Source: Ignavibacteriae bacterium HGW-Ignavibacteriae-1
GTDB taxonomy: Bacteria > Bacteroidota > Ignavibacteria > Kapaibacteriales > UBA2268
DNA length: 64,000 bases
Assembly: GCA_002839825.1 (NCBI GenBank)
Contig: PGYU01000003.1
Span: 112,947 to 176,946, forward strand
Direction: 5' to 3'
Shown here: positions 9,087 to 18,920 of the stretch, piece by piece
How positions within the stretch are numbered: position 1 is the stretch's first letter
How the letters are laid out: the number at the start of each line of letters is the position of its first letter
Notes under the pieces: generated by a model
Database searches by the model: none
Seen by the model: the letters and a program-made list of their open reading frames with translations, nothing else
Told to the model about the DNA's origin: nothing
Translations under genes and position numbers: made by a program

Positions 9087-9998
9087 GGCATCTTCTACTG
9101 TATTGAATTTATTTTCGATTTCAGCTTTGACTTTTTCCATGTACCATTGTGGTGTACTCGTAGCGCCGGATATACCCACTGTCTCGGCACCCACGAACCA
9201 TGACCAATCAATTTCGGAAATATCTTCTATGAAATGGGTTTGGGAATTGACTTTCAAGCAAGACTGATAGAGGCTTTTGCCATTGGATGAATTTTTGCCG
9301 GAAACGAAAATCACAACGTCGTTATGTCTTGCAAAGTTGAGCAAAGGCTCTTCCCTACTCGTTACAGCGCGGCATGTGGTATCGCGAGCCAAGAGTTTGT
9401 TATCAATTTCTCCCAGGTCAATCATATTTTTTATTTTGCTGTCGAGATATTCTTTAACTTCGTGGAAATGGTGCTTATCCATTGTCGTTTGGGACATGAA
9501 GACAGTTTGGCGGTCAAAATCAGTGATTTGCATTGCTTCGTCAAGAGTCTTAATAACATGACAGTTATCATTGCACACGCCGCGTAGCCCAATCACTTCG
9601 GCATGTTCTTTTTTGCCGAAGATTATGATTTGAAAATCCTGCTCATGATATTTTCTGACCCGATTTTGCAAATTTGTCACAAGCGGACAAGTTGCATCCA
9701 CTACGTCTAAGTTGAGGCTTTCGGCACTTTTGTAGGTCGAAGGTGGTTCGCCATGAGCTCTAATAATCACTTTGGCATCTTTGTCATCTTTGGCGATTCG
9801 CTCCAAATCCGAATGAGAAATCGTAGTCAGACCTCTTTGTTCGAGTCTTTCGATTTCTTTTGGATTGTGAATTATATGCCCAAGAATATATACGTTCTTA
9901 CCTTCTGTTTGCGACTGATTCAGGGTTTCTTCCGCAATATCAACAGTGCGGACAACTCCCCAACAAAATCCGGATTTATTATCTATAGTTACTTTCAT
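9075..9998 (-). CDS. ispH: 4-hydroxy-3-methylbut-2-enyl diphosphate reductase
   Basis: GFCWGVVRTVDIAEETL, AHGEPPS, DATCPLVTNLQNRV, DTTCRAVTSREEPL. Confidence 0.93.
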   Translation of the reverse strand: MKVTIDNKSGFCWGVVRTVDIAEETLNQSQTEGKNVYILGHIIHNPKEIERLEQRGLTTISHSDLERIAKDDKDAKVIIRAHGEPPSTYKSAESLNLDVVDATCPLVTNLQNRVRKYHEQDFQIIIFGKKEHAEVIGLRGVCNDNCHVIKTLDEAMQITDFDRQTVFMSQTTMDKHHFHEVKEYLDSKIKNMIDLGEIDNKLLARDTTCRAVTSREEPLLNFARHNDVVIFVSGKNSSNGKSLYQSCLKVNSQTHFIEDISEIDWSWFVGAETVGISGATSTPQWYMEKVKAEIENKFNTVEDALVN

Positions 9999-10004
9999 AA
10001 TAGC

Positions 10005-10676
10005 TTATTTATTGATTATTTTTGTTGCCAAATCAATTATCAAATTGGATTGCTGTTCGATTGTCAAGTCCGAAGTATCAATTTCGGTAGCATCATCTGC
10101 TTTTCGAAGCGGACTGTTGCTCCGAGAGCTATCATAATCATCTCTATCAACAATTTGTCCCTTGACTTCATACTCGGAAACATTAATTCCTTTTGCAATT
10201 GACTCCTTCAAACGACGTTGAACACGGGCAGATATTGACGCCACTAAATATATTTTAAGCTCTGCCTGAGGGAATACAACCGTTCCAATATCGCGTCCGT
10301 CCATGACTACTCCGCCATTTTTGCCCATCAATCGTTGCTGCTCGACCAACTTTTCACGGACATAGGAATACGCACTTATCGGACTGACATATTTTGTAAC
10401 ATCCGGAAGGCGAATTTCAGAGCTGACATCCTCATGATTCAGAAAAGTTCGCTGCCCCCATTCGGATTGTTTTAAATCTATGCTGAGATTGTCCATCATC
10501 TTATTTAGATTCTCGTCGTTCATGTCCAATCCGCTTCGCAGCCATTCCAAAGTTACTGCTCGATACATTGCACCTGTATCAATATATATATAACCGAGTT
10601 TTTCGGCAACAATTTTTGCAGTGGTAGATTTTCCCGAACCAGCCGGTCCGTCAATTGCTATTATGATTTTTTTCAT
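10005..10676 (-). CDS. cmk: (d)CMP kinase
   Basis: AIDGPAGSGKSTTAKIVAEKLGYIYIDTGAMYRAVTLE, VMDGRDIGTVVFPQAELKIYLVAS. Confidence 0.95.
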   Translation of the reverse strand: MKKIIIAIDGPAGSGKSTTAKIVAEKLGYIYIDTGAMYRAVTLEWLRSGLDMNDENLNKMMDNLSIDLKQSEWGQRTFLNHEDVSSEIRLPDVTKYVSPISAYSYVREKLVEQQRLMGKNGGVVMDGRDIGTVVFPQAELKIYLVASISARVQRRLKESIAKGINVSEYEVKGQIVDRDDYDSSRSNSPLRKADDATEIDTSDLTIEQQSNLIIDLATKIINK

Positions 10677-10677
10677 T

Positions 10678-11385
10678 TTAATTTTCGATAAGTCTATTTA
10701 TAATTTCGATTGTATTTTGGGTGTCAGACAAGTCATTCAACACAAAGTCAGCATGGAGCAAAGATAATTCGTCGAAAGTCGCAGCACCGGTCGCAACGCA
10801 CAAAACGGCGATATTATGAGCTTTTGCACAATCAATATCACGAGGTGTGTCGCCAATTATTAGTGTATTATTCGTATTGAAAATTTCGCTCCCGACAAGT
10901 TCGTTAGCCCTTTTGATAGCTATCGGTGGGAGCATATTCCTGTCGTCTGAATCCGAACCGAAAGCACCAATTGGGAAAAATTTGTCCAAATTATGTGCAC
11001 GTAGTTTCAGATATGCATTCTCGAAGAAATTCCCCGTAATAAGCCCTAATTGTATGTCAGGATTGATGTGTAAATCGTTGATTAATTCTACAACACCGGG
11101 TAAAATTTTCACATTTTCAATTGTGGTATGTTCTTCAAAGCTTATGTAAATTCTGCTCCAAATTGTTGGCAAAATTTTCAAAGTATCATCATAAGAAACG
11201 CCGATATTTTGGCTAATGATTCTAAGAATTTGCAAATCGGTCATACCCCAAAAATCGGGAATAGCCGAATCAGGGACTTCCTTGCCGAATAATTCTGAGA
11301 GTAAATCCGCAAACAAGGATTTGGCTATGCCATGCTTGAAGTTTAAAATTGTGCCGTCAATGTCGAATAAAATTAGTTTTTTCAT
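10678..11385 (-). CDS. HAD-family hydrolase (phosphoglycolate phosphatase-like)
   Basis: LFDIDGTIL, GLITGN, IIGDTPRDIDCAKAHNI. Confidence 0.85.
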   Translation of the reverse strand: MKKLILFDIDGTILNFKHGIAKSLFADLLSELFGKEVPDSAIPDFWGMTDLQILRIISQNIGVSYDDTLKILPTIWSRIYISFEEHTTIENVKILPGVVELINDLHINPDIQLGLITGNFFENAYLKLRAHNLDKFFPIGAFGSDSDDRNMLPPIAIKRANELVGSEIFNTNNTLIIGDTPRDIDCAKAHNIAVLCVATGAATFDELSLLHADFVLNDLSDTQNTIEIINRLIEN

Positions 11386-11393
11386 AAAAAATA

Positions 11394-11417
11394 AAAAATT
11401 CCGGCTAACCGGAATTT
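11394..11417 (-). terminator. Rho-independent terminator after ssb
   Basis: AAAAATTCCGG-ctaa-CCGGAATTTTT followed on the minus strand by TTATTTTTT. Confidence 0.75.
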
Positions 11418-11439
11418 TTAGATATTACAGTTTTGAAAT

Positions 11440-11862
11440 TTAAAATGGAATATCTTCCCCATTATTGTCTTGAACTTGGATATCTTCATCGTTGGAATCA
11501 TCAGCATAGTCATTATTCCTATTTGGAGCCTTGTAGTCCAATGGAATCACCATCATTGCACGGATTTCCGAAACATAGCGTTTTACACCATCTTTGCCGT
11601 CGTAAGACCTGTTTGTGATTTTACCTTCCACATAGACTTTGCTGCCTTTTTTGAGTCTTTCATGAGCAATTTCAGCCATTTTGTCCCATACCACAATTCT
11701 GTGCCATTCTGTATTCTCCTTCCATTCGCCGTTTTTATCCTTAAAACTTTCCGTTGTTGCAACATTGAGCGTAGTGACTGATAGACCTGTAGGAGTGCTT
11801 CTGAGTTCCGGGTCTTGACCCAAATTACCCAAAATTATCGCTTTGTTGACGCTTCTTGCCAT
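11440..11862 (-). CDS. ssb: Single-stranded DNA-binding protein
   Basis: NKAIILGNLGQDPELRSTPTG, WHRIVVWDKMAE, acidic DIPF-like C-terminus (EDIPF). Confidence 0.95.
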   Translation of the reverse strand: MARSVNKAIILGNLGQDPELRSTPTGLSVTTLNVATTESFKDKNGEWKENTEWHRIVVWDKMAEIAHERLKKGSKVYVEGKITNRSYDGKDGVKRYVSEIRAMMVIPLDYKAPNRNNDYADDSNDEDIQVQDNNGEDIPF

Positions 11863-11926
11863 AAAATCTCCAAAATATGTAATGAAAAATATGTCTTACG
11901 AAATTTAAACAATTCCAACCTCTAAT

Positions 11927-12745
11927 TTAAAAATAAATTACATTAAAACCAACTGCATTATAAATATCTTTTTCATCAAAAAACATTCCATGCATAGAAT
12001 TACCGTTGTAATACTTGTAGAACAGCCGTACACCGAACTTTTTGTTGAATTGGAAATCAACACCCGTTTGGGAAATATAGCCAACACGGTTTTCGCCGTC
12101 TTTTACATCGAAAGCAAAATGAAATTTAATATTATCGGTCAATTTTGCTTCAGATTCGATACCAATTTGAGGTAGAATTTGGTTTACATTATCGGGGATA
12201 GTAGAAAACACAAGTGTCAATCCGGCATACGGACGAATTGAAAACCATGACGTAAAATGCGTTTCGTAAACTACATAAAGGTCAACAAACTCTCGGCTAT
12301 AAACAAAAGGCTCTTTGATAAATGTTCCGAATTTCGTATATCCGTCCACCAGATGTGATGAAATGTGAGCCAACCTAAATCGAGCTTCAATTAAGTCATC
12401 ACCTATCTCATGCTCGTAGGATGAATTTACACCGAAAAAATAATCTGAAGTTTCGACAGGAAATTTGAAATTATTATCGCTCCTGAGGCGAGTATATGTG
12501 AAAAAATCAGTCCCAAAAGCCAGAGCAGATTTATCATATTCATATTTTAGCAAATCAAAAGATGCACCTATATCCAATCGTAAATTCTCGTCACAGTAAT
12601 TGTAGTGCGCGCCAATTCGCGGCTCGAATGTATTTGCTGTCAAAGGTCTGAATAGCAATACATCATCACTTTGGGAGTGAACATTTATGCTAAAAATCAT
12701 AATTATAAATACTGTAAAAAATGTTTTCTTCATGTTTGTCCTCAA
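11927..12745 (-). CDS. Secreted/outer-membrane protein, possibly DUF1207-like
   Basis: Signal peptide, beta-rich sequence, FEPRIGAHYNY, RLAHISSHLVDGY; ATGA-type overlap with the upstream sugar transferase. Confidence 0.45.
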   Translation of the reverse strand: MRTNMKKTFFTVFIIMIFSINVHSQSDDVLLFRPLTANTFEPRIGAHYNYCDENLRLDIGASFDLLKYEYDKSALAFGTDFFTYTRLRSDNNFKFPVETSDYFFGVNSSYEHEIGDDLIEARFRLAHISSHLVDGYTKFGTFIKEPFVYSREFVDLYVVYETHFTSWFSIRPYAGLTLVFSTIPDNVNQILPQIGIESEAKLTDNIKFHFAFDVKDGENRVGYISQTGVDFQFNKKFGVRLFYKYYNGNSMHGMFFDEKDIYNAVGFNVIYF

Positions 12746-14199
12746 AAACTACTTTTGCCGGTCATGACGACCCAAATCGTTTTGATAAAAATATAAAAAT
12801 CAAGTGATAAAGTCCAATTGCGAATGTAATAAATATCAGCCATACAACGCTCTTCGAAAGTCGAATCATTGCGCTCGGTTACCTGCCATAAGCCGGTAAT
12901 TCCGGGCTTGACGTTCAAGATTAATTTATCGGTATCGTTCATTTTGATTCGCTCTTCGGGCAAATATGCTCGAGGACCAATCAAACTCATATCCCCTTTG
13001 AGCACATTGAGAAATTGAGGCAATTCATCGAGGCTGAATTTGCGCAAAGTGCGTCCAAAGTTTGTGATTCGTGGGTCATCTTTCAATTTGTGAAATTTGG
13101 CATATTCCGCTTTTTTCTCGGGGTACTTTTCCAAAATTTCGCTCAAGGAATCATGAGCATCTTCCTTCATTGTGCGGAATTTGAAAAGATTGAAATGCTT
13201 ACCCTTGAGTCCCATCCTGACTTGCTTATAAAAGACATTCTTCGTGCCTGTTATGAATAGTGCAATAGTGACATAGAGCATCAAAGGTAACCAAATGACA
13301 ATCAACATAATGCTGAGAATGAGGTCGAAAAATCGTTTATAAATGATAACCGGCTTATCCAAAAGATTACTTCTCAGATTCACACCATAGAAGCTATTTG
13401 AAGAATTGAATAAGAGCCAGAAACTTGAAAGACCGTAAATTTCGTTTACTATGATTGTATCTTTGAATGTCTTAACGCAGTGGTTGATTGCTTCATGTTT
13501 GCGATTTTCAGGAATTCCTTCATTTATGAAAATGACTGTATCAATGCTATCAATCGAATCGAATAGATGCAAATCATCTAATGAGAAAGTTTCGATATTT
13601 TCGATATCTATGCTATTATTAATGTAATCATCAATGAAGCAGGCAACGGGTTTATAGCCGCCAAATGGATTTTTTTGGAGTGATTCAATAGCTTTTTTGG
13701 CAGATTTTTCTGACCCAACAATCAAAACAGGCTTTCCCCACCAGCTTTTCGAGGTGAAAATCATTTTGATGATATGCCTCATAATTGGCATAATGAATAA
13801 AAGCAATGCCCAAGACAGGAAGAAAAATGATTTGACGAACCAAATTTGGAGATGCACAAAGAGCGATGCAACAGCCATCAGGCTGAACATCAAGGTGATT
13901 GTAATCCAAATGGAACGAATTTCGTTGACGATGAAATTGCCATATCCCGGATATAGCCTGTTGATTGTAAACATGACGAAAAACACGGGCATTACAATCT
14001 GGAATTCGAGGTAGAGGTTTAGAATATCAAGTGCGGGATAATAAAAGCTGCGTACCACAACCGAAGCAATCGCAAAACAAATTATGATGGAAAGCAAATC
14101 GCTCGCTATCAGCAATAAAATGGGTTTTACAACTGAAAAATCTTGTGTTTTTCGTATTACAGAATCAAATCTGATTTTGTTGTGGTTTTCATCGGACAT
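12742..14199 (-). CDS. Polyprenyl-phosphate sugar phosphotransferase (WbaP-type)
   Basis: Multiple TM helices; FYKQVRMGLKGKHFNLFKFRTMKEDA, LRKFSLDELPQFLNVLKGDMSLIGPRAYLP, VKPGITGLWQVTERND. Confidence 0.9.
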   Translation of the reverse strand: MSDENHNKIRFDSVIRKTQDFSVVKPILLLIASDLLSIIICFAIASVVVRSFYYPALDILNLYLEFQIVMPVFFVMFTINRLYPGYGNFIVNEIRSIWITITLMFSLMAVASLFVHLQIWFVKSFFFLSWALLLFIMPIMRHIIKMIFTSKSWWGKPVLIVGSEKSAKKAIESLQKNPFGGYKPVACFIDDYINNSIDIENIETFSLDDLHLFDSIDSIDTVIFINEGIPENRKHEAINHCVKTFKDTIIVNEIYGLSSFWLLFNSSNSFYGVNLRSNLLDKPVIIYKRFFDLILSIMLIVIWLPLMLYVTIALFITGTKNVFYKQVRMGLKGKHFNLFKFRTMKEDAHDSLSEILEKYPEKKAEYAKFHKLKDDPRITNFGRTLRKFSLDELPQFLNVLKGDMSLIGPRAYLPEERIKMNDTDKLILNVKPGITGLWQVTERNDSTFEERCMADIYYIRNWTLSLDFYIFIKTIWVVMTGKSSF

Positions 14200-14236
14200 A
14201 TTTCACGAAATTCCAAATTATGATAATTGGGAAAAA

Positions 14237-15013
14237 TTAGCGATGAATACCCCTGACAGAATTTTTGATGAAGTCTATGCAATAGTTTACTTCGGGGCAA
14301 GTTTCGCCCTTTTGGAGAAATTTTGCAATGCCGTCTGAATTGTTCAATCCCGAGAATAGCAAAGTATCGTAGAATAGCTCGATTTCGTTGATAGTTTCAG
14401 CTTCAAAGCCACGTCTGCGTAGTCCAATTTTATTGACACCTTCGACTTGTGCCGGTTTGCGGTCAACAAGTGTATATGGAGCAACATCCTTGACAATTTT
14501 GACATCAGCGCCAACCATCGAATGCCTTCCGACTTTGCAGAATTGGTGAATTTTGGCAACTCCACCGAGTATTACCCAATCTTCGACTACAACATGACCT
14601 GCAATCTGAACTACATTAGACATTATGACATTATCGCCGATGATACAATCATGAGCTATGTGGCAATACGCCATAATTAGGCAATTACTTCCAATTTGGG
14701 TTTTGCCGGTTTCTTTGGTTCCGCGATTGATAGTAGCAAATTCGCGTACTATGCTGTTATCGCCGATGATAGTGAAAGTTTGTTCACCATCAAATTTCAT
14801 ATCTTGTGGTTCGGTACTGATAACGGCACCGGCAAAGAGTTTGACATTATTGCCAATTCTAGCGCCATTTCCGATAACAACCGAAGAGCGAATCTCGCAA
14901 TTATCACCAATCTGAACGTCATCTTCGATAATGCTGAAAGGACCGATTGTGACGTTATTGCCGATTATCGCTTTGTCCGAAACAATAGCAGTAGGGTGAA
15001 TCTTTGTAACCAT
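14237..15013 (-). CDS. lpxA: UDP-N-acetylglucosamine acyltransferase
   Basis: Left-handed beta-helix hexapeptides; HPTAIVSDKAIIGNNVTIGPFSIIEDDV, INRGTKETGKTQIGSNCLIMAYCHIAHDC. Confidence 0.95.
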   Translation of the reverse strand: MVTKIHPTAIVSDKAIIGNNVTIGPFSIIEDDVQIGDNCEIRSSVVIGNGARIGNNVKLFAGAVISTEPQDMKFDGEQTFTIIGDNSIVREFATINRGTKETGKTQIGSNCLIMAYCHIAHDCIIGDNVIMSNVVQIAGHVVVEDWVILGGVAKIHQFCKVGRHSMVGADVKIVKDVAPYTLVDRKPAQVEGVNKIGLRRRGFEAETINEIELFYDTLLFSGLNNSDGIAKFLQKGETCPEVNYCIDFIKNSVRGIHR

Positions 15014-15015
15014 TT

Positions 15016-16407
15016 TTATTTATCAACTAAAGCAGCTTGAAACTCGGCTTCGGCTACGATTTGACCATCAACCATAACTTTGCCTTCAAATAAGAATGTG
15101 TTCAGGCGTTTAGAAATAAGTTTGACTTCCATAATTAATTGGTCACCCGGAAAAACGGGTTTTCTGAATTTAGCATTTTTTACTCCCATAAAGAACGCTA
15201 ATTTGTTGTCAATATTTTCCACTTTTCGCGTCATCATCAGCCCGCCTGCTTGAGCAAGAGCTTCAAGTATAAGCACTCCCGGCATAACGGGTTTATCGGG
15301 AAAATGTCCGCCGAAAAATGGTTCGTTAATAGTGACATTTTTCAATCCGATAATGATGCTGTTCTCGTCATCTATAGAAATTATCCTATCTATCAATAAG
15401 AATGGATAACGATGCGGAAGAATCTTCATTATGTCGTTTATATCGAGAGATTTTTTATCATTCGGGTCGTTTTTTTTGAATTTGATTTTATTTTCAAGAT
15501 ATTTTGCTCTGATTAATTTCCCAAATTCGATGTTGCTGGCATGACCCGGACGAGCCGCAAGAATTTGTGCCTTCAGAGGTACACCAATCAAAGCCAAATC
15601 GCCAATCATATCGAGCAGTTTGTGGCGAACGGGTTCGTTTTTGAATCTCAAATCAGTGCCATTCAATATCCCATTTTCGCCCAAATTCGGAACGCCGTTC
15701 AATCTGAAAATCTTCTTCAATTCGCCAAGTTCATCAGGACTCATGTCTTTGTCAATGATGACTATTGCACTATCCAAACTTCCGCCTCTGATTAAACCTT
15801 GTTTATGCAGATGCATAACTTCGGTCAAAAAACAAAATGTACGGGCAGGTGCAAATTCAGTCACAAATTCCTTTTCCAAATCAAACATACCCGTATGCTG
15901 ACTACCGAGTGCAGGATTGAAATAATCAATCATTACAGTAATTCGGTAATCGTTATTGGGTAATGCGACTATGTCAACATGTTTGTCTTCGTTAGTGTAA
16001 CGAATTGTTTCGTCTATAACGAAATACTCTCTTTCGGCGTTAAGCTCAGTTGTGCCGGCTTCGAGAAGAGCATTTACATATGGCATCGAACTTCCGTCAA
16101 TAACGGGAGGTTCGTTAGAATTGAGTTCTATACGACAATTATCTATGCGTAAGCCTGCCAAAGCAGCTAATACGTGTTCAACTGTATGCACTCTGACACC
16201 ATTGATTCCGAGAGTTGTACCTCGTGAAAGGTCAACAACGTAATCAACAAGCGCCGGAATTTCAATCGGTGTGTCTAAGTCAGTTCTGACAAAAACATAG
16301 CCATAATTAGCCGGAGCCGGATGGAATGTAATTGTAGAAGGATTACCTGTATGTAAGCCTGTACCTGAAAATGCCACCGATTTTTGTAGTGTTCTTTGTT
16401 TTTCCAT
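15016..16407 (-). CDS. lpxC-fabZ: Bifunctional UDP-3-O-acyl-GlcNAc deacetylase / 3-hydroxyacyl-ACP dehydratase
   Basis: LpxC part (GTGLHTG, HTVEHVLAALAGL, GSLDSAIV, HKLLDMIGDLALIG) fused to FabZ part (ILPHRYPFLLIDRI, GHFPDKPVMPGVLILEALAQAGG). Confidence 0.95.
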   Translation of the reverse strand: MEKQRTLQKSVAFSGTGLHTGNPSTITFHPAPANYGYVFVRTDLDTPIEIPALVDYVVDLSRGTTLGINGVRVHTVEHVLAALAGLRIDNCRIELNSNEPPVIDGSSMPYVNALLEAGTTELNAEREYFVIDETIRYTNEDKHVDIVALPNNDYRITVMIDYFNPALGSQHTGMFDLEKEFVTEFAPARTFCFLTEVMHLHKQGLIRGGSLDSAIVIIDKDMSPDELGELKKIFRLNGVPNLGENGILNGTDLRFKNEPVRHKLLDMIGDLALIGVPLKAQILAARPGHASNIEFGKLIRAKYLENKIKFKKNDPNDKKSLDINDIMKILPHRYPFLLIDRIISIDDENSIIIGLKNVTINEPFFGGHFPDKPVMPGVLILEALAQAGGLMMTRKVENIDNKLAFFMGVKNAKFRKPVFPGDQLIMEVKLISKRLNTFLFEGKVMVDGQIVAEAEFQAALVDK

Positions 16408-16496
16408 TTACTCTTATGAGTGAATAAAACAATTTAATTTACAAAAATACGAAAGTAAACTGAATAAATGTGATTTTTTAATTTGGTATGCCTATT

Positions 16497-17543
16497 TTAT
16501 TGATTATCAATTTCTGATAATTTTTTTTTAATGATTGCTAAATCTTTATACATTTCAGGCAAATTTCGCATAACTGCTTCAATTTTGAATGCTAATTGAA
16601 CTTCTTTTGCCGGTGAACCGAAATAAACACCTTTTTTGGAAATTCCTTTGGAAACTCCTGATTGTGCAAGCAAAACTACTTCATCTGCAATTTCGAGGTG
16701 ACCGGCTAATCCGATTTGACCACCGAATTTGCAATTTTTACCTGTCCTGACGCTGCCGGAGAATCCACTTTGTGCTGCAATTGCAGTATTGGGACCGATT
16801 TCGCAGTTATGTGCAATATGGACAAGATTGTCTATTTTAGTGCCCTGCATCACTCGTGTTGAGCCGATAAGCGCCCTATCAATAGTTGTGTTAGCGCCAA
16901 TTTCGACATGATTTTCAATGACAACATTGCCGAGTTGCGGAATTTTAGTATAAGAACCGTCAAGGTCGCTTTCCAGATAGCCAAATCCGTCTGCACCTAT
17001 GACTGCTCCTGAATATACGATGCAATTGTCGCCAATTTCAGTGTCGGAATGAATCACGCAATTAGGGTAAATCTTCGTGTTCTTCCCTATTTTCACATTG
17101 TCCATTATTGTTGTGTTCGCCATTATTGAAACGCCGGGTTGGAATATGGAATCTTTCCCGATTGTAACATGGGCTTCGATGTGAATATGTTCGGGCAATG
17201 AAACATTCGATTCGATAATCGCTGTCGGGTGCACCTTATAGCTTGAGACCTCAGTTTTGGGAGACAAATAATTCAGCAAATGAACCAATGCTTCGTGAGG
17301 ACTTTTGTGAGCAATAAAGGCTTGGTTCGGCTTCGGTTCGATATTTGTACCCAAAGGAATAATCACGCATGATGCGTCAGTCACGGGTAAATATTTGCTG
17401 TATTTGTCATTATAAAAAAATGTCAAATCACCTTGCACGGCATCTTCGATACCTTGTATCCCATTTATTACAACATTGGTGGAGCCCAAAAGTTCTCCAC
17501 CTGTTATCTCGAATATTTGATTCAAACTAATTTGAACTTTCAT
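16497..17543 (-). CDS. lpxD: UDP-3-O-(3-hydroxyacyl)glucosamine N-acyltransferase
   Basis: Hexapeptide repeats; GADGFGYL, GANTTIDRALIGSTRVMQGTKIDNLVHIAHNCEIG. Confidence 0.93.
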   Translation of the reverse strand: MKVQISLNQIFEITGGELLGSTNVVINGIQGIEDAVQGDLTFFYNDKYSKYLPVTDASCVIIPLGTNIEPKPNQAFIAHKSPHEALVHLLNYLSPKTEVSSYKVHPTAIIESNVSLPEHIHIEAHVTIGKDSIFQPGVSIMANTTIMDNVKIGKNTKIYPNCVIHSDTEIGDNCIVYSGAVIGADGFGYLESDLDGSYTKIPQLGNVVIENHVEIGANTTIDRALIGSTRVMQGTKIDNLVHIAHNCEIGPNTAIAAQSGFSGSVRTGKNCKFGGQIGLAGHLEIADEVVLLAQSGVSKGISKKGVYFGSPAKEVQLAFKIEAVMRNLPEMYKDLAIIKKKLSEIDNQ

Positions 17544-17552
17544 TTTTTTTCT

Positions 17553-18293
17553 TTACTTTGGTCTGCTCATTTCAATTGGACGTTCTCTTGGTTGCCTAGG
17601 ATTTTCTTTGTCCTGTTCGGTTTCTTGTTCAAATTTCCGGTCCGTAGCAGGAGGAGCATCCGGGTCGTAATCGCCTCTGCCTCTCTGACGCGGTGTTCTG
17701 GATATTTTTTGTTCGTTACGCGGGTCTTTTTCAATTCGGTCTTGCAAATCTTTTTCAAGTTCGGAAACATCTACACCAAGCTCACGCAACACGTTGACAG
17801 TCAAGTCAAATTTATAGTTGACATATGGCAAGGGTTGAATGCTTTGGTCAAGTATGATGTCAAATCCTTGGTCTGCAGCTACTTTTTGGACTGCAGCATA
17901 AATTTTTTCTTCAACCGGTGTATAAATTGTTTTTAGAGCTTGGTCATGTTTGCCACTTTGTTCAAAAACTGTTTTGGCATAATCTTCGCGAACTCTTTTT
18001 TGCGAAGCTAACTCACTTTCTTTGGTACGTCTTTCATCCTCAGTCCAAATCAATCTGTTTTTCTTGATTTCGAATTCAAGGTTGTCAATCTTTTGTTGCA
18101 TAGCATCGAGTTCGCGCTTCCATTCGTCAATCATGCTTTGGACACGTTGCTGTGCTTGTTGACCCTCGGGGAATTTCTCCCTGATAGTATTAGAATTAAT
18201 GAATGCAACTCTCTGAGCCAATGCAACATTTGCAGAAGCAATCAACATAAGCACAAATAATGCTACATTACGGAATTTGGGGATTTTATTCAT
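17553..18293 (-). CDS. OmpH/Skp-family chaperone with charged Pro/Arg-rich C-terminal extension
   Basis: Signal peptide, RVAFINSNTIREKFPEGQQAQQRVQ, coiled coil, QGFDIILDQS; C-terminal NEQKISRTPRQRGRGDYDPDAPP tail. Confidence 0.85.
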   Translation of the reverse strand: MNKIPKFRNVALFVLMLIASANVALAQRVAFINSNTIREKFPEGQQAQQRVQSMIDEWKRELDAMQQKIDNLEFEIKKNRLIWTEDERRTKESELASQKRVREDYAKTVFEQSGKHDQALKTIYTPVEEKIYAAVQKVAADQGFDIILDQSIQPLPYVNYKFDLTVNVLRELGVDVSELEKDLQDRIEKDPRNEQKISRTPRQRGRGDYDPDAPPATDRKFEQETEQDKENPRQPRERPIEMSRPK

Positions 18294-18365
18294 ATCTAAA
18301 GTCTCTCATAATTCATAAATGAAATTCATATAACAGACGTAAAAGTTAGCAATTTATATCAATTT

Positions 18366-18884
18366 TTATTTGTTGGAACGCTTAATTGTGTCAATCACTT
18401 TGAAAGTAATATCAATTGATGTATCCGAGTAAAGTACCATGACTTTGTCCACAACCATTTTGATTTTCTCTTCTTTTGCAACTTTATCAATAGCAAGTCT
18501 TATTTTATTTCTTAATGGTTCGAGCAATTGTTCTCTGAGACCATTGAGTTCGCCTTGTTGCCCAAATTTTTCTTCTTGATATTGAACCATTTGCATATTT
18601 TGAGCTTGAAGAGCTTCTTCTTCTTTCAATTGTTGGTCTTGTTGCATCATTGATTTTTGCTTTTGATATTGCTCAAATTTTTGTTGCAATCCGGTACGAA
18701 GCTGAATTAAAGTATCTTGCCATTTTTGACCAATTTCTTTGATTCTTTTGTCAGCATCGAGTGCTTCAGGCATTTCTTTAAGTACAGTTTCGACATCTAC
18801 AACACCCAACATTGATTGAGATTGGACATTAATCGAAAAAATAAAAAACAAGAACAATAATGATGCTATTAAAATCTTATTCAT
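18366..18884 (-). CDS. OmpH/Skp-family chaperone
   Basis: LGVVDVETVLKEMPEALDADKRIKEIGQKWQ, coiled coil, KIKMVVDK; paralogue of the neighbouring gene. Confidence 0.85.
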   Translation of the reverse strand: MNKILIASLLFLFFIFSINVQSQSMLGVVDVETVLKEMPEALDADKRIKEIGQKWQDTLIQLRTGLQQKFEQYQKQKSMMQQDQQLKEEEALQAQNMQMVQYQEEKFGQQGELNGLREQLLEPLRNKIRLAIDKVAKEEKIKMVVDKVMVLYSDTSIDITFKVIDTIKRSNK

Positions 18885-18920
18885 AACAAAACTCCAAAAT
18901 TTATTAATGTAAAAAATATT

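Noticed and set aside
9753-10202. 149-aa plus-strand ORF spanning ispH and cmk
   Set aside because: Antisense across two confident minus-strand genes with no recognisable domain.
15016-16407. LpxC-FabZ fusion as a novel gene fusion
   Set aside because: Well known in Bacteroidota; reported only as a feature.
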